From contig MWYV01000031.1 in assembly GCA_002050435.1 (NCBI GenBank), positions 1 through 64,000 of the forward strand: a stretch of 64,000 nucleotides of DNA, read 5' to 3'. Under the pieces are notes generated by a model. That model saw only the letters and a list, made by a program, of their open reading frames with translations, was not told where the DNA came from and made no database searches. This DNA is from Chitinophagales bacterium 33-2. Its GTDB lineage: Bacteria; Bacteroidota; Bacteroidia; Chitinophagales; Chitinophagaceae. The position numbers and the translations under genes are program-made. Shown here piece after piece: positions 17,685 through 28,437 of this stretch. The stretch's first letter is position 1; every line of letters begins with the position of its first letter.

Positions 17685-19784
17685 TTAAACTTCTTTATCT
17701 TTTACAAGGGAAAGATCATTCAGATCGATTTGCATGGGCAGCATTCCAATTTTAACAACAGCCTTCTTCCCCCTGATCTCCAGCACTTCGCCTACCTGTA
17801 AATTCTTTTTCATCTTTACTTTATCTCCAATTTTAATTTCGCCCTTCACTTCCTCATATTTCTGATCCAGTTGCTTTTGCTTTTTACTGGCTACTTTCTG
17901 TTCGTTCTTTTTAAAAAGCAATGCAGCCATTTCTTTAATCACCTTACTCTTGTCTTCCGATTTTTTCCATTCTATCACCATCTGTCGCAGTTTGCGCTCC
18001 ATGTCTTTAAGGTAAGCCAGCCGCTCTTCAGTTACCTGGTTTTGGTGTTTCAGCAACTCCACCTGCTGACTATGAGATTCTTTTTCCAACACCTTCTGCA
18101 TTTCATTCTTTAGCCTTTCGTTTTCCTTTACCAGTTTTTGGAGCTCTTTTTCCTTTTCCTGCACTTTCTGCAGATCCTGTTCCGTTCTGTTTAACAACTT
18201 ATCCAGTTGAAAATGTTCCTCATCAACCATTCCTCTTGCACGCTGAATCAATTTTTTATCAAGGCCAATTCTTTCCGCGATGGAAAATGTATAAGAACTA
18301 CCAGGCTTTCCCAAAACCAGTTTGTATAAAGGCAGCAAGTTTTTTTCATCAAAAGCCATGGCCCCATTAATAATGCCGGGTGTTTTATTGGCCATTACTT
18401 TCAGGTTGAGGTAATGGGTGGTCACAATTCCCATGGCATGTTTGCGCGCAAGTTCTTCCATGATCACTTCTGCAAACGCACCGCCCAAATTCGGATCACT
18501 TCCACTTCCCAGTTCATCAATAAAAAACAAAGTGCGGCCATTGGCATTGTCCATAAAATGCTTCATGCTTAGCAAATGACTGCTGTACGTACTGAGTTCA
18601 AATTCGATGCTTTGCGTATCGCCTATATGAATCATCAGTTGTTTGAATATTCCAAAACTGGAGGAGGGATGCACGGGAACCAGTAGCCCGCTTTGCACCA
18701 TCATTTGTAAAAGCCCCACCGTTTTCATGGTTACGGTTTTACCACCCGCATTGGGGCCGGAAATCACAAGAATGCGATTCTTTTCGTTCAGTGAAATATC
18801 AACTGGAATGGTGGGTTTCCCTGTTTTTTTATTATATAAAAATAAAAGCGGATGATATGCTTTTTCCAGGTGTACCATTGCTTTATCAGAGATCACAGGA
18901 TATTCGCCACCCATTTCAATTGCAAATGCAGCTTTGGCCCTGATAAAATCATATTCTCCCACAATGGCATGGTAAACTGAAAGCAGGGAAGCATGCGCTG
19001 CCAATTTTTTTGTAAGATGCTTCAGGATCCGGTAAACTTCTTTTCTTTCGGAGATCTCAAGTTCATGGATCTGATTATTCATTTCAATGGTTTCCTCCGG
19101 CTCAATAAAAGTGGTGCGCCTGCTGTCACTTTCTCCATGCAAAATCCCTTTCACCATTCTTTTTTGTTCTGCAAATACCGCCACTACCCTTCTGCCGCCC
19201 ATAAAGCTTTCTTCGATATCGGCGAGGTAACCCAGTTTATTCAGTTTGCTTACAATGCGGTCAAAAGCTTTCCTGATCTCATTTCGCTTTTTGTAAAGAC
19301 TCATTCTGATCGACGCAAGTTCATCGCTTGCACTGTCTTTTACATTTCCGGTTTCGTCTATTACTTCATTGATGAGTCGCAATATTTCCTTTTCATAATG
19401 TGTATGCGCGATCACATCAGCAAGTCCTTGATAAGATTGTTTTCTTTCCGCATCAAACCACCGGAATATGCTTTCCATGCTCATGAGGAGCTTTCTAAAA
19501 CCTACCAGTTGTTCGCCGGAAAGCATCGCGCCTTCAATCGTAATCAGTTTGAGTTCTTTTGCCAGATTCAAAACGAAGTCATTAGGAAAATAATTGGCGT
19601 GTTGAATCAACTGGCGGTACTCATGTGATTGCTTCAGCTCTCTTTCAATAAAATCTTTTCTCGTATGGATTCTTAATTCAGCAGCCCTCGAACGTGCAAA
19701 TTCAGAACGGCATTTTTCATGAAGCAAACTTTTAATTTTATCAAACTCCAGCTGTACGCTGGCCGAACCGGGGTATAGTTTCAT
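17685..19784 (-). CDS. mutS2: MutS2-like ATPase lacking a visible Smr domain
   Basis: SGPNAGGKTVTMKTVGLLQMM, FFIDELGSGSDPNLGGAFAEVI, THYLNLK; ends after a KOW-like segment with no Smr LDxRG/HGxGxG. Confidence 0.85.
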   Translation of the reverse strand: MKLYPGSASVQLEFDKIKSLLHEKCRSEFARSRAAELRIHTRKDFIERELKQSHEYRQLIQHANYFPNDFVLNLAKELKLITIEGAMLSGEQLVGFRKLLMSMESIFRWFDAERKQSYQGLADVIAHTHYEKEILRLINEVIDETGNVKDSASDELASIRMSLYKKRNEIRKAFDRIVSKLNKLGYLADIEESFMGGRRVVAVFAEQKRMVKGILHGESDSRRTTFIEPEETIEMNNQIHELEISERKEVYRILKHLTKKLAAHASLLSVYHAIVGEYDFIRAKAAFAIEMGGEYPVISDKAMVHLEKAYHPLLFLYNKKTGKPTIPVDISLNEKNRILVISGPNAGGKTVTMKTVGLLQMMVQSGLLVPVHPSSSFGIFKQLMIHIGDTQSIEFELSTYSSHLLSMKHFMDNANGRTLFFIDELGSGSDPNLGGAFAEVIMEELARKHAMGIVTTHYLNLKVMANKTPGIINGAMAFDEKNLLPLYKLVLGKPGSSYTFSIAERIGLDKKLIQRARGMVDEEHFQLDKLLNRTEQDLQKVQEKEKELQKLVKENERLKNEMQKVLEKESHSQQVELLKHQNQVTEERLAYLKDMERKLRQMVIEWKKSEDKSKVIKEMAALLFKKNEQKVASKKQKQLDQKYEEVKGEIKIGDKVKMKKNLQVGEVLEIRGKKAVVKIGMLPMQIDLNDLSLVKDKEV

Positions 19785-19926
19785 CAGATCCTCTAAAAGA
19801 AGGTTTTAGTAAAGGTAAGGACACGCTTTTTTTAATCTCTAAATAGAACCAACCTATTGTTAAAAATTCTTTCTTGGCTTTTCATTGTCTATTTTCAGAG
19901 TGAATTTTGTTCACCTTCATCAAGCT

Positions 19927-20577
19927 ATGACAAAAGCCCTATTTTTTTCCATTTTTGGAATTTTTATTTTTTTTGCCTGCAACACCGAAAAAAGATATAA
20001 AGGTATGAGCACTTCGTTGATCCATTCGTTTGAAAAAACCGATACAGCCACTTTTGGAACAGGTTGTTTCTGGTGTACCGAAGCCATTTTTGAACAACTC
20101 AATGGCGTATTAAGTGCTACTTCAGGGTATACCGGTGGCCAGGCTCCCAATCCTACCTACAAAGAAGTTGTTAGCGGGCAAACAGGTCACGCTGAATGTG
20201 TGCAAGTGGTATATGAACCCGGAAAAATTAGTTTTGATGATTTGCTGGAAGTTTTTTTCCAGGTACACGATCCAACCAGTTTGAATCGCCAGGGGGCTGA
20301 TATAGGTACACAGTACCGGAGCGCCATATTTTATGCTGATGTACATCAAAAAGAAAAGTCGGAATATTATATTGCTGAATTGAATAAAAGTGGTGCTTAC
20401 AACAAACCCATTGTTACAGAAATTGCTTCGCTGACTAAATTCTATCCAGCTGAAGACTATCACCAGGAGTATTACGAAAACAATAAAAGCACCAATCCCT
20501 ATTGCTCTGTTGTTATTCGTCCCAAGCTTGAAAAATTTGAAAAAGTTTTTGCAAAGAAATTAAAAAGCAACAATTAA
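19927..20577 (+). CDS. msrA: Peptide-methionine (S)-S-oxide reductase, second copy, lipoprotein
   Basis: GTGCFWCTEAIFEQLNGVLSATSGYTGG; lipobox FFACNTE; ATG 19927. Confidence 0.92.
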   Translation: MTKALFFSIFGIFIFFACNTEKRYKGMSTSLIHSFEKTDTATFGTGCFWCTEAIFEQLNGVLSATSGYTGGQAPNPTYKEVVSGQTGHAECVQVVYEPGKISFDDLLEVFFQVHDPTSLNRQGADIGTQYRSAIFYADVHQKEKSEYYIAELNKSGAYNKPIVTEIASLTKFYPAEDYHQEYYENNKSTNPYCSVVIRPKLEKFEKVFAKKLKSNN

Positions 20578-20610
20578 CGTATATTGTTGAGTTTTGCCTC
20601 ATCAAATACC

Positions 20611-21669
20611 ATGAAAAATCTTCTGGCAATACCTGTCTTCATTTGCCTGTCTTTATTCAGTGCTGCACAAAAAGACAGCCTCACTATTGAGATCCTTGCT
20701 CAGGGCACCAACACTTCTTTACGTGGGCTCAGCGTAGTCAATAACCAGGTAATCTGGGTAAGTGGAAGCAATGGAACTGTAGGCAGATCCAGCAATGGTG
20801 GTAAAGATTTTAAATGGATGGTGGTAAAAGGTTTTGAGAAAACCGATTTCAGGGATATAGAGGCGTTTGATGCTTCCACAGCCATTATCATGGGCATCGG
20901 TTCACCTGGCTATATTTTAAGAACTACTGATGGTGGTGAAACCTGGACCCTGGTGTATGAAAATAAATCTGCCGGCATTTTTATGGATGCCATGGAATTC
21001 TGGAACCGCCAGGCCGGTATTGTGATCGGCGATCCGATTGATGGTAAATTTTTTATTGCGCGCACATTTGATAACGGTTTAACATGGAGAGAAATTCCAG
21101 ATGCTTATAAGCCTGTTGCAGATACGGGTGAAGCCTGTTTTGCTGCGAGCGGCACCAATATCCGTGCACTTGATAATGATGAAGCCATTTTTATTTCAGG
21201 TGGAAACAATTCCTACGCATATATACGTGATCAGAAAATTAAACTGCCACTGGTAAATGGGAGTGCATCCACGGGTGCCTATTCCATTGCCGTTTGGGAT
21301 CGTTATAAACTCAATGGGGGTAAAAAACTGGTTGTAGTGGGTGGCGATTATACAAATGATAGTGCGCGTTCGAAAACTGCAGCCTACAGTATTGACAGGG
21401 GCAAGACCTGGAAGCTTTCAAAAACGCCTCCCGGTGGTTACAGGAGTGCAGTTGAATTTATGAGTGAAAAACATTTGATCACCTGCGGGCCCAATGGTGT
21501 TGATCTGTCATTTGATGGCGGGCAAACATGGCGGTCGATTTCTAAACAGGGATTCCATGCTGTGCGCATCGCCAGGAATGGCAATGCTGTTTTTCTTGCA
21601 GGCGCAGATGGAAAAGTGGCCAGGCTGCACATTCCGGAAAGAAGCGGAAAGATCAGGACGAAATTTTAA
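20611..21669 (+). CDS. Secreted BNR-repeat/Ycf48-like beta-propeller protein
   Basis: Signal peptide; repeated TTDGGETW, SIDRGKTW, SFDGGQTW motifs. Confidence 0.75.
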   Translation: MKNLLAIPVFICLSLFSAAQKDSLTIEILAQGTNTSLRGLSVVNNQVIWVSGSNGTVGRSSNGGKDFKWMVVKGFEKTDFRDIEAFDASTAIIMGIGSPGYILRTTDGGETWTLVYENKSAGIFMDAMEFWNRQAGIVIGDPIDGKFFIARTFDNGLTWREIPDAYKPVADTGEACFAASGTNIRALDNDEAIFISGGNNSYAYIRDQKIKLPLVNGSASTGAYSIAVWDRYKLNGGKKLVVVGGDYTNDSARSKTAAYSIDRGKTWKLSKTPPGGYRSAVEFMSEKHLITCGPNGVDLSFDGGQTWRSISKQGFHAVRIARNGNAVFLAGADGKVARLHIPERSGKIRTKF

Positions 21670-21694
21670 GTTCCCGAATAACAAAAGCAGCTCT

Positions 21695-23950
21695 TTAATT
21701 CTTTCCCAACTTTTTCTTTAGTTCCTGCAGTTTTAAATGAAATGCATCCGTTTCTTTTTCCGCTTTTACAACTGGCTTTTTTGCTGCTTCGGGTTTGATT
21801 TCTTTTTGCACCTGGGCTGCTTCATCTTTCATCGACAATTGAATTCTTTTACGGGCAACATCCACTTCCGAAACCATCACTTTTACTTTCTGGTTTAGCT
21901 TAACAACTTCGTTGGGATCTGCAATATACCTGTTGGCCATTTGAGAAACATGTACCAGCCCGTCCTGCTTTACACCGATATCCACAAAAGCGCCGAAATT
22001 GGTAATGTTGGTCACAATACCCGGCAACACCATTCCCTGCCGCAGATCTTCAATGGATTTTACAGTATCATCGAAACGGAATTCTTCTATTTGCGCACGC
22101 GGATCCCTGCCTGGCTTTTCAAGCTCTTTTAAAATGTCTTCAATTGTAAAAGTCCCGGCTTTTTCGTTGAGGTATTTACTTTTATCCACCTGTTTGCGCA
22201 GGTCGGCTTTCAGGATCAGCTCTTCAAGAGAAGCCTGCAGGTCTTTCGCCATTGATTCCACTATCGGATAACTTTCCGGGTGAACAGATGAATTATCCAG
22301 GGGATGAAAGGCATTGGGTATGCGAAGAAAACCTGCACACTGTTCAAATGATTTAGGTCCCATCATGGGAACTTTTTTCAAATCTTCCCTGCTTTTAAAT
22401 GGTCCCTGTTGCAAACGATGACTAACAATATTCTGTGCCAGTGTTGCGCTGATACCTGAAACATACTGCAATAAATGCCTTGATGCCGTATTGAGGTCTA
22501 CCCCAACAAAATTTACAGCACTTTCCACTACCCTGTCTAAAGCCTGTTTTAATTTCAATTGGTTCACATCATGCTGGTACTGTCCAACACCAATGGATTT
22601 TGGGTCGATCTTTACCAGTTCACTCAGCGGGTCCAACAACCTTCTTCCAATACTTATGGCGCCTCTTACGGTAACATCATGGTCCGGAAATTCTTCTCTC
22701 GCCACATCAGATGCAGAATAAATAGATGCACCACTTTCATTGACCTGGAAAATACGCAATGGTTTTCCAAAATCTATACTCCGCACCATTTGTTCCGTTT
22801 CCCTTCCAGCAGTACCATTGCCTACTCCCACAGCTTCAATATTAAACTTTGATACGAGTTGTTTCATTAACGCTGTGCTTTCCTGCCATTGATTTTGCGG
22901 TGGATGTGGAAAGATGGTGGTATTGTGAACAAGATTTCCCTGCGCATCCAAACATACCAGCTTACAACCCGATCTGAATCCAGGATCAAGCGCCAGCACA
23001 TTTTTATTTCCCAGTGGGGAAGCGAGTAAAAGCTGTCTAAGATTTTCAGAGAAAACATGAATCGCATCTTCATCGGCCTTTTGCTTGCTCAATAGCCTGA
23101 ATTCGTTTTCAATGGATGATTTCAGTAAACGATTGTAACTGTCTTCAATTGATTTTGTTATTTCGGCAGCGGAGTGGTTATGAGATTTTATAATTAAGGC
23201 TTCCAAAGATTCCACTGCAATGGTTTTTTCTATGCTGATATCCATAGATAGGAACCCTTCCTTTTCGCCACGCCTGATCGCCAGTAAACGGTGTGAAGGA
23301 CATTTGGACAGCAATTCGCTGAAATCAAAATAATCCCGGAATTTCTGGGCTTCAGGTTCATCCTTTTTTGTACTTAGTAATTTTGAACGCACTGTTGCAG
23401 ACGCCGCAAACAATTGCCGAACTTTTGCTCTCGCCAGTTCATGTTCACTGATCCACTCTGCCATAATATCACGGGCGCCCTGCAAAGCTTCCTTACTGTC
23501 TTTTACCTGGTCATTAATGAAATTTTCGGCAAATTGATCGGGGTCCATATCTGTTTGTTTCCAGATTTCCTGCGCAAGTGGTTCCAGTCCTTTTTCAACC
23601 GCCTGTGAAGCGCGTGTTTTTCGTTTTGGTTTGAAGGGCAGATAGATATCTTCCAGTGCTGTTGCATCAAAACAGGTTTCGATCCTTGCCTTTAATTCCG
23701 GCGTTAATTTTCCCGATTCTTCAATCGTCTGGATCACGGTTTCTTTTCTTTTCTGCAGTTCTTTGTAATACCCAAGGGCTTCTACAACTCCACCAATCAC
23801 CACTTCATCCAGGTTACCGGTAACTTCTTTGCGATACCTCGACATAAACGGAATGGTTGCACCTTCTGAATGCATCTGGCTGATACGATCTACCTGCGAT
23901 CGGGAGATGTTAAACTGGCGAGCGATCTGGTCGAAATACTTTTGATCCAT
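21695..23950 (-). CDS. tex: Tex-like RNA-binding transcriptional accessory protein
   Basis: IPFMSRYRKEVTG, ALDPGFRSGCKLVCLD, C-terminal S1 domain GIVTNITNFGAFVDIGVKQDGLVHVSQ. Confidence 0.93.
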   Translation of the reverse strand: MDQKYFDQIARQFNISRSQVDRISQMHSEGATIPFMSRYRKEVTGNLDEVVIGGVVEALGYYKELQKRKETVIQTIEESGKLTPELKARIETCFDATALEDIYLPFKPKRKTRASQAVEKGLEPLAQEIWKQTDMDPDQFAENFINDQVKDSKEALQGARDIMAEWISEHELARAKVRQLFAASATVRSKLLSTKKDEPEAQKFRDYFDFSELLSKCPSHRLLAIRRGEKEGFLSMDISIEKTIAVESLEALIIKSHNHSAAEITKSIEDSYNRLLKSSIENEFRLLSKQKADEDAIHVFSENLRQLLLASPLGNKNVLALDPGFRSGCKLVCLDAQGNLVHNTTIFPHPPQNQWQESTALMKQLVSKFNIEAVGVGNGTAGRETEQMVRSIDFGKPLRIFQVNESGASIYSASDVAREEFPDHDVTVRGAISIGRRLLDPLSELVKIDPKSIGVGQYQHDVNQLKLKQALDRVVESAVNFVGVDLNTASRHLLQYVSGISATLAQNIVSHRLQQGPFKSREDLKKVPMMGPKSFEQCAGFLRIPNAFHPLDNSSVHPESYPIVESMAKDLQASLEELILKADLRKQVDKSKYLNEKAGTFTIEDILKELEKPGRDPRAQIEEFRFDDTVKSIEDLRQGMVLPGIVTNITNFGAFVDIGVKQDGLVHVSQMANRYIADPNEVVKLNQKVKVMVSEVDVARKRIQLSMKDEAAQVQKEIKPEAAKKPVVKAEKETDAFHLKLQELKKKLGKN

Positions 23951-24147
23951 AAGGAAAATTCAGGGCTGCAAATCTAGTGGATGCCCGTAATGATTTTTTT
24001 ATTTAATTATGGGGATTTTGCGATTTAATGTAAGAGGTTAACTTATAACAAAAGAATGTAATAAGCGCTTCCTTTCTGCATTATGATTTTAATAGGAAGA
24101 TGTTTTGTAAATTTCAGCCATATTTTTCACCCTTAATAATTTTGCAC

Positions 24148-26658
24148 ATGATTCAAAGAGTTGTAATGGCCTTTGCAACCACCCTTTTATTTTCATCCTG
24201 TGTTGCCACTGCTCAACAGGCGCCTGCCTCTCCTGCTGCGCCAAGAGCGGCTTCCTCCACCGGACCAAAACCCTATCACGAGATCATCACAGCAAAAGCA
24301 GTAACCGACCGTGGTTTGTTTACCACGCACAGGGTTGATGATAAATATTATTTTGAGATCCCTGATTCCATGATGAATCGCGAGATCCTTGTTGTAAACA
24401 GGATCTCTAAAGCCCCAGCGGGTGCGCGTGCCGGTTTCCTTGGATTTGCCGGCGACCAGATCTCCGATAATGTCATCTCTTTTGAAAGAGGACCCAACAA
24501 CAGGGTTTTCCTGCGTACCATTTCGTATTCAGAAAGAGGCAGCGATTCGGCTGGTATGTATCAGTCAGTCAGAAATTCAAACCTTCAACCCATCAATGCT
24601 TCTTTTGATATTAAAGCCTATGCCAGTGATTCAATTTCAAGAGCAAGAAGTACAGTAATTGAAGTTACCGACTACCTGATGGGTGATAATGAAATTTTCT
24701 TTTTCGGGCAGCGTGTCAAAAGATCTTTAGGACTTACCAGTTACCAGAGAGACAATTCCTATATTATGGAAATCCGTTCTTTTCCAGGTAATATAGAGGT
24801 TAGAACAGTTAAGACCTTTATGAGAACGCCGCCGCCACAACCCGGTCAGCCTTCCATATCTGGACAAACTGGTTCTCCTACCACATTTGAATTAAACAGC
24901 TCGATGGTATTGCTTCCTACGGTTGCTATGAAGCCAAGATATTTTGATCCGCGTGTTGGATATTTTGCTACTTCCTATACAGATTTCGATTTGAACCCAC
25001 AAGGCGTTGAACGCATCAGGATGATCACACGTTGGAAACTGGAACCAAAACCTGGTGATGAAGCAAAATACATGAGAGGCGAACTGGTGGAACCAAAAAA
25101 ACAGATCGTTTATTATATCGATCCTGCTACACCCAGAAAATGGATCCCCTATTTAATGGCAGGTGTTACTGACTGGAATGTTGCTTTTGAAAAAGCGGGA
25201 TGGAAAAATGCCATCACAGCCAAACTTGCACCTACCAACGACCCTTCCTGGAGTCTTGAAGGTGCGGGTCATTCAGCAATTGTTTACAAACCTTCTGATA
25301 TTCCAAATGCCAGCGGACCACATGTACACGATCCGCGCACTGGAGAAATTCTTGAATCTCACATCAACTGGTATCACAATGTGATGAATTTGGTGAGGGA
25401 CTGGTATTTTGTACAAACCGCAGCCGTTGATCCCAGGGCCAGAACGCTTCGTTTCCCTGATTCATTAATGGGCAAACTCATTCAATTTGTATCTGCCCAT
25501 GAAGTAGGACATACACTTGGATTAAGACACAACTTTGGGTCTTCGTCGGCTGTACCTGTTGAAAATTTAAGGAATAAAGCGTGGGTGGAAAAAAATGGCC
25601 ACACACCGTCTATTATGGATTATGCCCGTTTCAATTACGTAGCACAACCGGAAGACAATATTTCTGAATCCGGACTTTTCCCAAGGATCGGCGATTACGA
25701 TTTGTGGGCGATAGAATGGGGCTACAGATGGATCCCTGAAGCCAGAACAGCAGAAGAAGAAATTCCCATCCTCAACAGGATGACCATGGAAAAATTGAAA
25801 GACAAACGTTACTGGTTTGGTACAGAGATCGATCCTGATGATCCAAGAGGACAAAACGAAGACCTTGGAGACAATGCCATGAGAGCAAGTGTTTACGGAA
25901 TAAAAAATCTTCAGCGCATACTTGCCAAACTTCCAGAATGGACCAGGGAAGAAAATAAAGATTATTCAAGTTTGAACACGATGTACGGCCAGGTGGTATC
26001 ACAGTTTAACAGGTATATGGGTCATGTTGCCAAAAACATAGGCGGTATCTATACCACACCAAAAACAGTTGAACAACCAGGCGTTGTTATAGAATTTACA
26101 CCAAGGGCACATCAGAAAGAAGCCATGCAGTTTTTACAGGACCAAATATTTAAAACGCCCACATGGCTGATCAATTCAGACATTCCAAATTATACAGGAA
26201 CCAATACAATAAATACGGTGGCCGCGGTGCAGAATAATACGCTCAACCGCCTTATCAGTTATAACACAATAAATAAACTGACGCGTTTTGAAAACGAAAG
26301 CAACAATGCTTATACAGCTATTGAAATGCTTACAGACCTGAGAAGAGGAATCTGGAGCGAATTAACTGCAAGGCAGCCCATTGATGTGTACAGAAGAAAC
26401 CTTCAGAAATCTTTTGTTGAAAGCATGAAAAAGGTGATCACTCCTGAGCCATCCAATACCATTTCACTAACACCTGTAGGAATGACGGCTGCCACTTCTT
26501 CCGCAAGAACAGGTGATGCGGTTTCGCTTGCCAAAGCACAATTAAGAACACTGTCAACGGAAATACGTACTGCCCTTCCTCTTTATAAAGATGCAAGCAG
26601 CCGTGCGCATTTGCAGGATGTTTTAGACAGGATCAATGAAACATTGAATCCGAAATAA
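24148..26658 (+). CDS. Zinc-dependent metalloprotease (DUF5117/DUF4953 type)
   Basis: HEVGHTLGLRHN; start at ATG 24148 gives a signal peptide. Confidence 0.88.
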   Translation: MIQRVVMAFATTLLFSSCVATAQQAPASPAAPRAASSTGPKPYHEIITAKAVTDRGLFTTHRVDDKYYFEIPDSMMNREILVVNRISKAPAGARAGFLGFAGDQISDNVISFERGPNNRVFLRTISYSERGSDSAGMYQSVRNSNLQPINASFDIKAYASDSISRARSTVIEVTDYLMGDNEIFFFGQRVKRSLGLTSYQRDNSYIMEIRSFPGNIEVRTVKTFMRTPPPQPGQPSISGQTGSPTTFELNSSMVLLPTVAMKPRYFDPRVGYFATSYTDFDLNPQGVERIRMITRWKLEPKPGDEAKYMRGELVEPKKQIVYYIDPATPRKWIPYLMAGVTDWNVAFEKAGWKNAITAKLAPTNDPSWSLEGAGHSAIVYKPSDIPNASGPHVHDPRTGEILESHINWYHNVMNLVRDWYFVQTAAVDPRARTLRFPDSLMGKLIQFVSAHEVGHTLGLRHNFGSSSAVPVENLRNKAWVEKNGHTPSIMDYARFNYVAQPEDNISESGLFPRIGDYDLWAIEWGYRWIPEARTAEEEIPILNRMTMEKLKDKRYWFGTEIDPDDPRGQNEDLGDNAMRASVYGIKNLQRILAKLPEWTREENKDYSSLNTMYGQVVSQFNRYMGHVAKNIGGIYTTPKTVEQPGVVIEFTPRAHQKEAMQFLQDQIFKTPTWLINSDIPNYTGTNTINTVAAVQNNTLNRLISYNTINKLTRFENESNNAYTAIEMLTDLRRGIWSELTARQPIDVYRRNLQKSFVESMKKVITPEPSNTISLTPVGMTAATSSARTGDAVSLAKAQLRTLSTEIRTALPLYKDASSRAHLQDVLDRINETLNPK

Positions 26659-26672
26659 ATTGATCTACTGAA

Positions 26673-26706
26673 AAGCCCTTCCGGACCAACGGAAGGGCTT
26701 TTTTTA
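26673..26706 (+). terminator. Rho-independent terminator between convergent genes
   Basis: AAGCCCTTCC-GGACCAAC-GGAAGGGCTT followed by a T-run. Confidence 0.85.
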
Positions 26707-26727
26707 TTTTACAAGTTGATCAAACAG

Positions 26728-28392
26728 CTACACGCCTTTTTTCACTTCCTTAGCCCATGCATCTTTAAGGGTTACCGTACGGTTAAATACCAGCCTGTGG
26801 TAAGTATCTTTGCTATCCAGCGTAAAATATCCTTTGCGAAGAAACTGGTAGCGTTCATTCATTTTTGCCAGTTTTAATGCAGGTTCTGCATATACAGTGG
26901 TAACGGTCTGCAAAGAATCGGGATTGATAAAATCCTTAAAGTCGCCTGCTTCATTCGCCGGGTCTTCCACCCTAAACAAACGGTCGTACAACCTGACTTC
27001 TGCAGAGATGGCGTTGTGCACTTCCACCCAGTGTAACGTACCTTTCACATTTATACCCGATGTGTCTTCACCGCTTTTGCTTTCAGGAATGTAACTGCAA
27101 TGGAGTTCGGTGATATTACCAGCTTCATCTTTGATTACTTCGTCGCATTTAATGATGTAGGCAAATTTTAACCTGACCATCCCTCCCGGAAACAACCTGA
27201 AAAATTTCTTGGGCGGATTTTCCATAAAATCATCTTTCTCTATATAAATTTCTCTTCCAAAAGGAATTTCGCGGGTGTCGCTTCCCTTATCTTCCGGGTT
27301 ATCTTCCCCTTTCAGCAATTCCACATCTTTATCATAATTGGTGATCACGATCTTTAAAGGATCAAACACTACCATTCTTCTCAAAGCGATCCTGTTCAGG
27401 TGTTCTCTCACGCAAAATTCAAGCAATCCAATGTCAATTAAATTTTCTCTTTTGGCCACACCAATCCTGTCGCAAAATTCACGAATCGCTTCAGGTGTAT
27501 AACCACGGCGGCGCATACCACTCAGCGTAGGCATCCGGGGATCATCCCAGCTTTCAACATGCTTTTCTTTCACCAGCTCCAGCAATTTACGCTTACTCAT
27601 CACCGTGTAATTGAGGTTAAGTCGCGCAAATTCATATTGCCTGGACGGAAAGATCTCCAACTTTTCAATAAACCAATCATACAATTCCCTGTGAGGAATA
27701 AATTCCAGCGTGCACAGAGAATGCGTAATTTTTTCGATGCTATCGCTTTGCCCATGAGCAAAATCATACATAGGATAAATGCACCACGCATCCCCCGTAC
27801 GGTGATGATGTGCGTGTTTGATGCGATACATCAGCGGGTCGCGCAAGTGCATATTTACATGTTGCATGTTGATCCTGGCGCGCAATACTTTTGCTCCATC
27901 GGAATATTGACCTGCACGCATGGCTTCAAATAACTGCAGGTTCTCTTCAACGGAACGGTTGCGGTGCGGACTGTCTTTACCCGGTTCTGTCGGCGAACCT
28001 TTAAAAGCCGCGATCTCCTCTGCACTCAGGTCATCTACATAAGCGAACCCTTTTTTTATAAGATCGATTGCAAATCCATATAACTGCTCAAAATAGTCGG
28101 AAGCATACAGTTCATTCTTCCATTTAAATCCGAGCCACTCTACATCCTGACGGATACTTTTCACGTATTCTGTTTCTTCTGTTACCGGGTTGGTATCATC
28201 AAAGCGAAGATTGGTATAACCACCATATTTTTCTGCTAATCCGAAACTGAGGCAAATAGCCTTGGAATGACCAATATGCAAATAACCATTAGGTTCAGGA
28301 GGGAAACGAGTAACAATGGTTTTGTATTTCCCCGAAGCCAGGTCGGATTCGATAATTTCTTCTATAAAATTCAGATGTTTTTCTTCGCTCAT
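26728..28392 (-). CDS. glnS: Glutaminyl-tRNA synthetase
   Basis: FPPEPNGYLHIGHSKAICLSFGLAEKYGG; VMSKRKL; length 554 aa. Confidence 0.93.
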   Translation of the reverse strand: MSEEKHLNFIEEIIESDLASGKYKTIVTRFPPEPNGYLHIGHSKAICLSFGLAEKYGGYTNLRFDDTNPVTEETEYVKSIRQDVEWLGFKWKNELYASDYFEQLYGFAIDLIKKGFAYVDDLSAEEIAAFKGSPTEPGKDSPHRNRSVEENLQLFEAMRAGQYSDGAKVLRARINMQHVNMHLRDPLMYRIKHAHHHRTGDAWCIYPMYDFAHGQSDSIEKITHSLCTLEFIPHRELYDWFIEKLEIFPSRQYEFARLNLNYTVMSKRKLLELVKEKHVESWDDPRMPTLSGMRRRGYTPEAIREFCDRIGVAKRENLIDIGLLEFCVREHLNRIALRRMVVFDPLKIVITNYDKDVELLKGEDNPEDKGSDTREIPFGREIYIEKDDFMENPPKKFFRLFPGGMVRLKFAYIIKCDEVIKDEAGNITELHCSYIPESKSGEDTSGINVKGTLHWVEVHNAISAEVRLYDRLFRVEDPANEAGDFKDFINPDSLQTVTTVYAEPALKLAKMNERYQFLRKGYFTLDSKDTYHRLVFNRTVTLKDAWAKEVKKGV

Positions 28393-28437
28393 ACTTTCAT
28401 TTCTATGAGCAGCAAAGATAAGGGAGGGGTATTCAAA

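Noticed and set aside
18993-19628. 211-aa + strand ORF inside mutS2
   Set aside because: Antisense shadow of the MutS2-like CDS, which carries clear Walker motifs.
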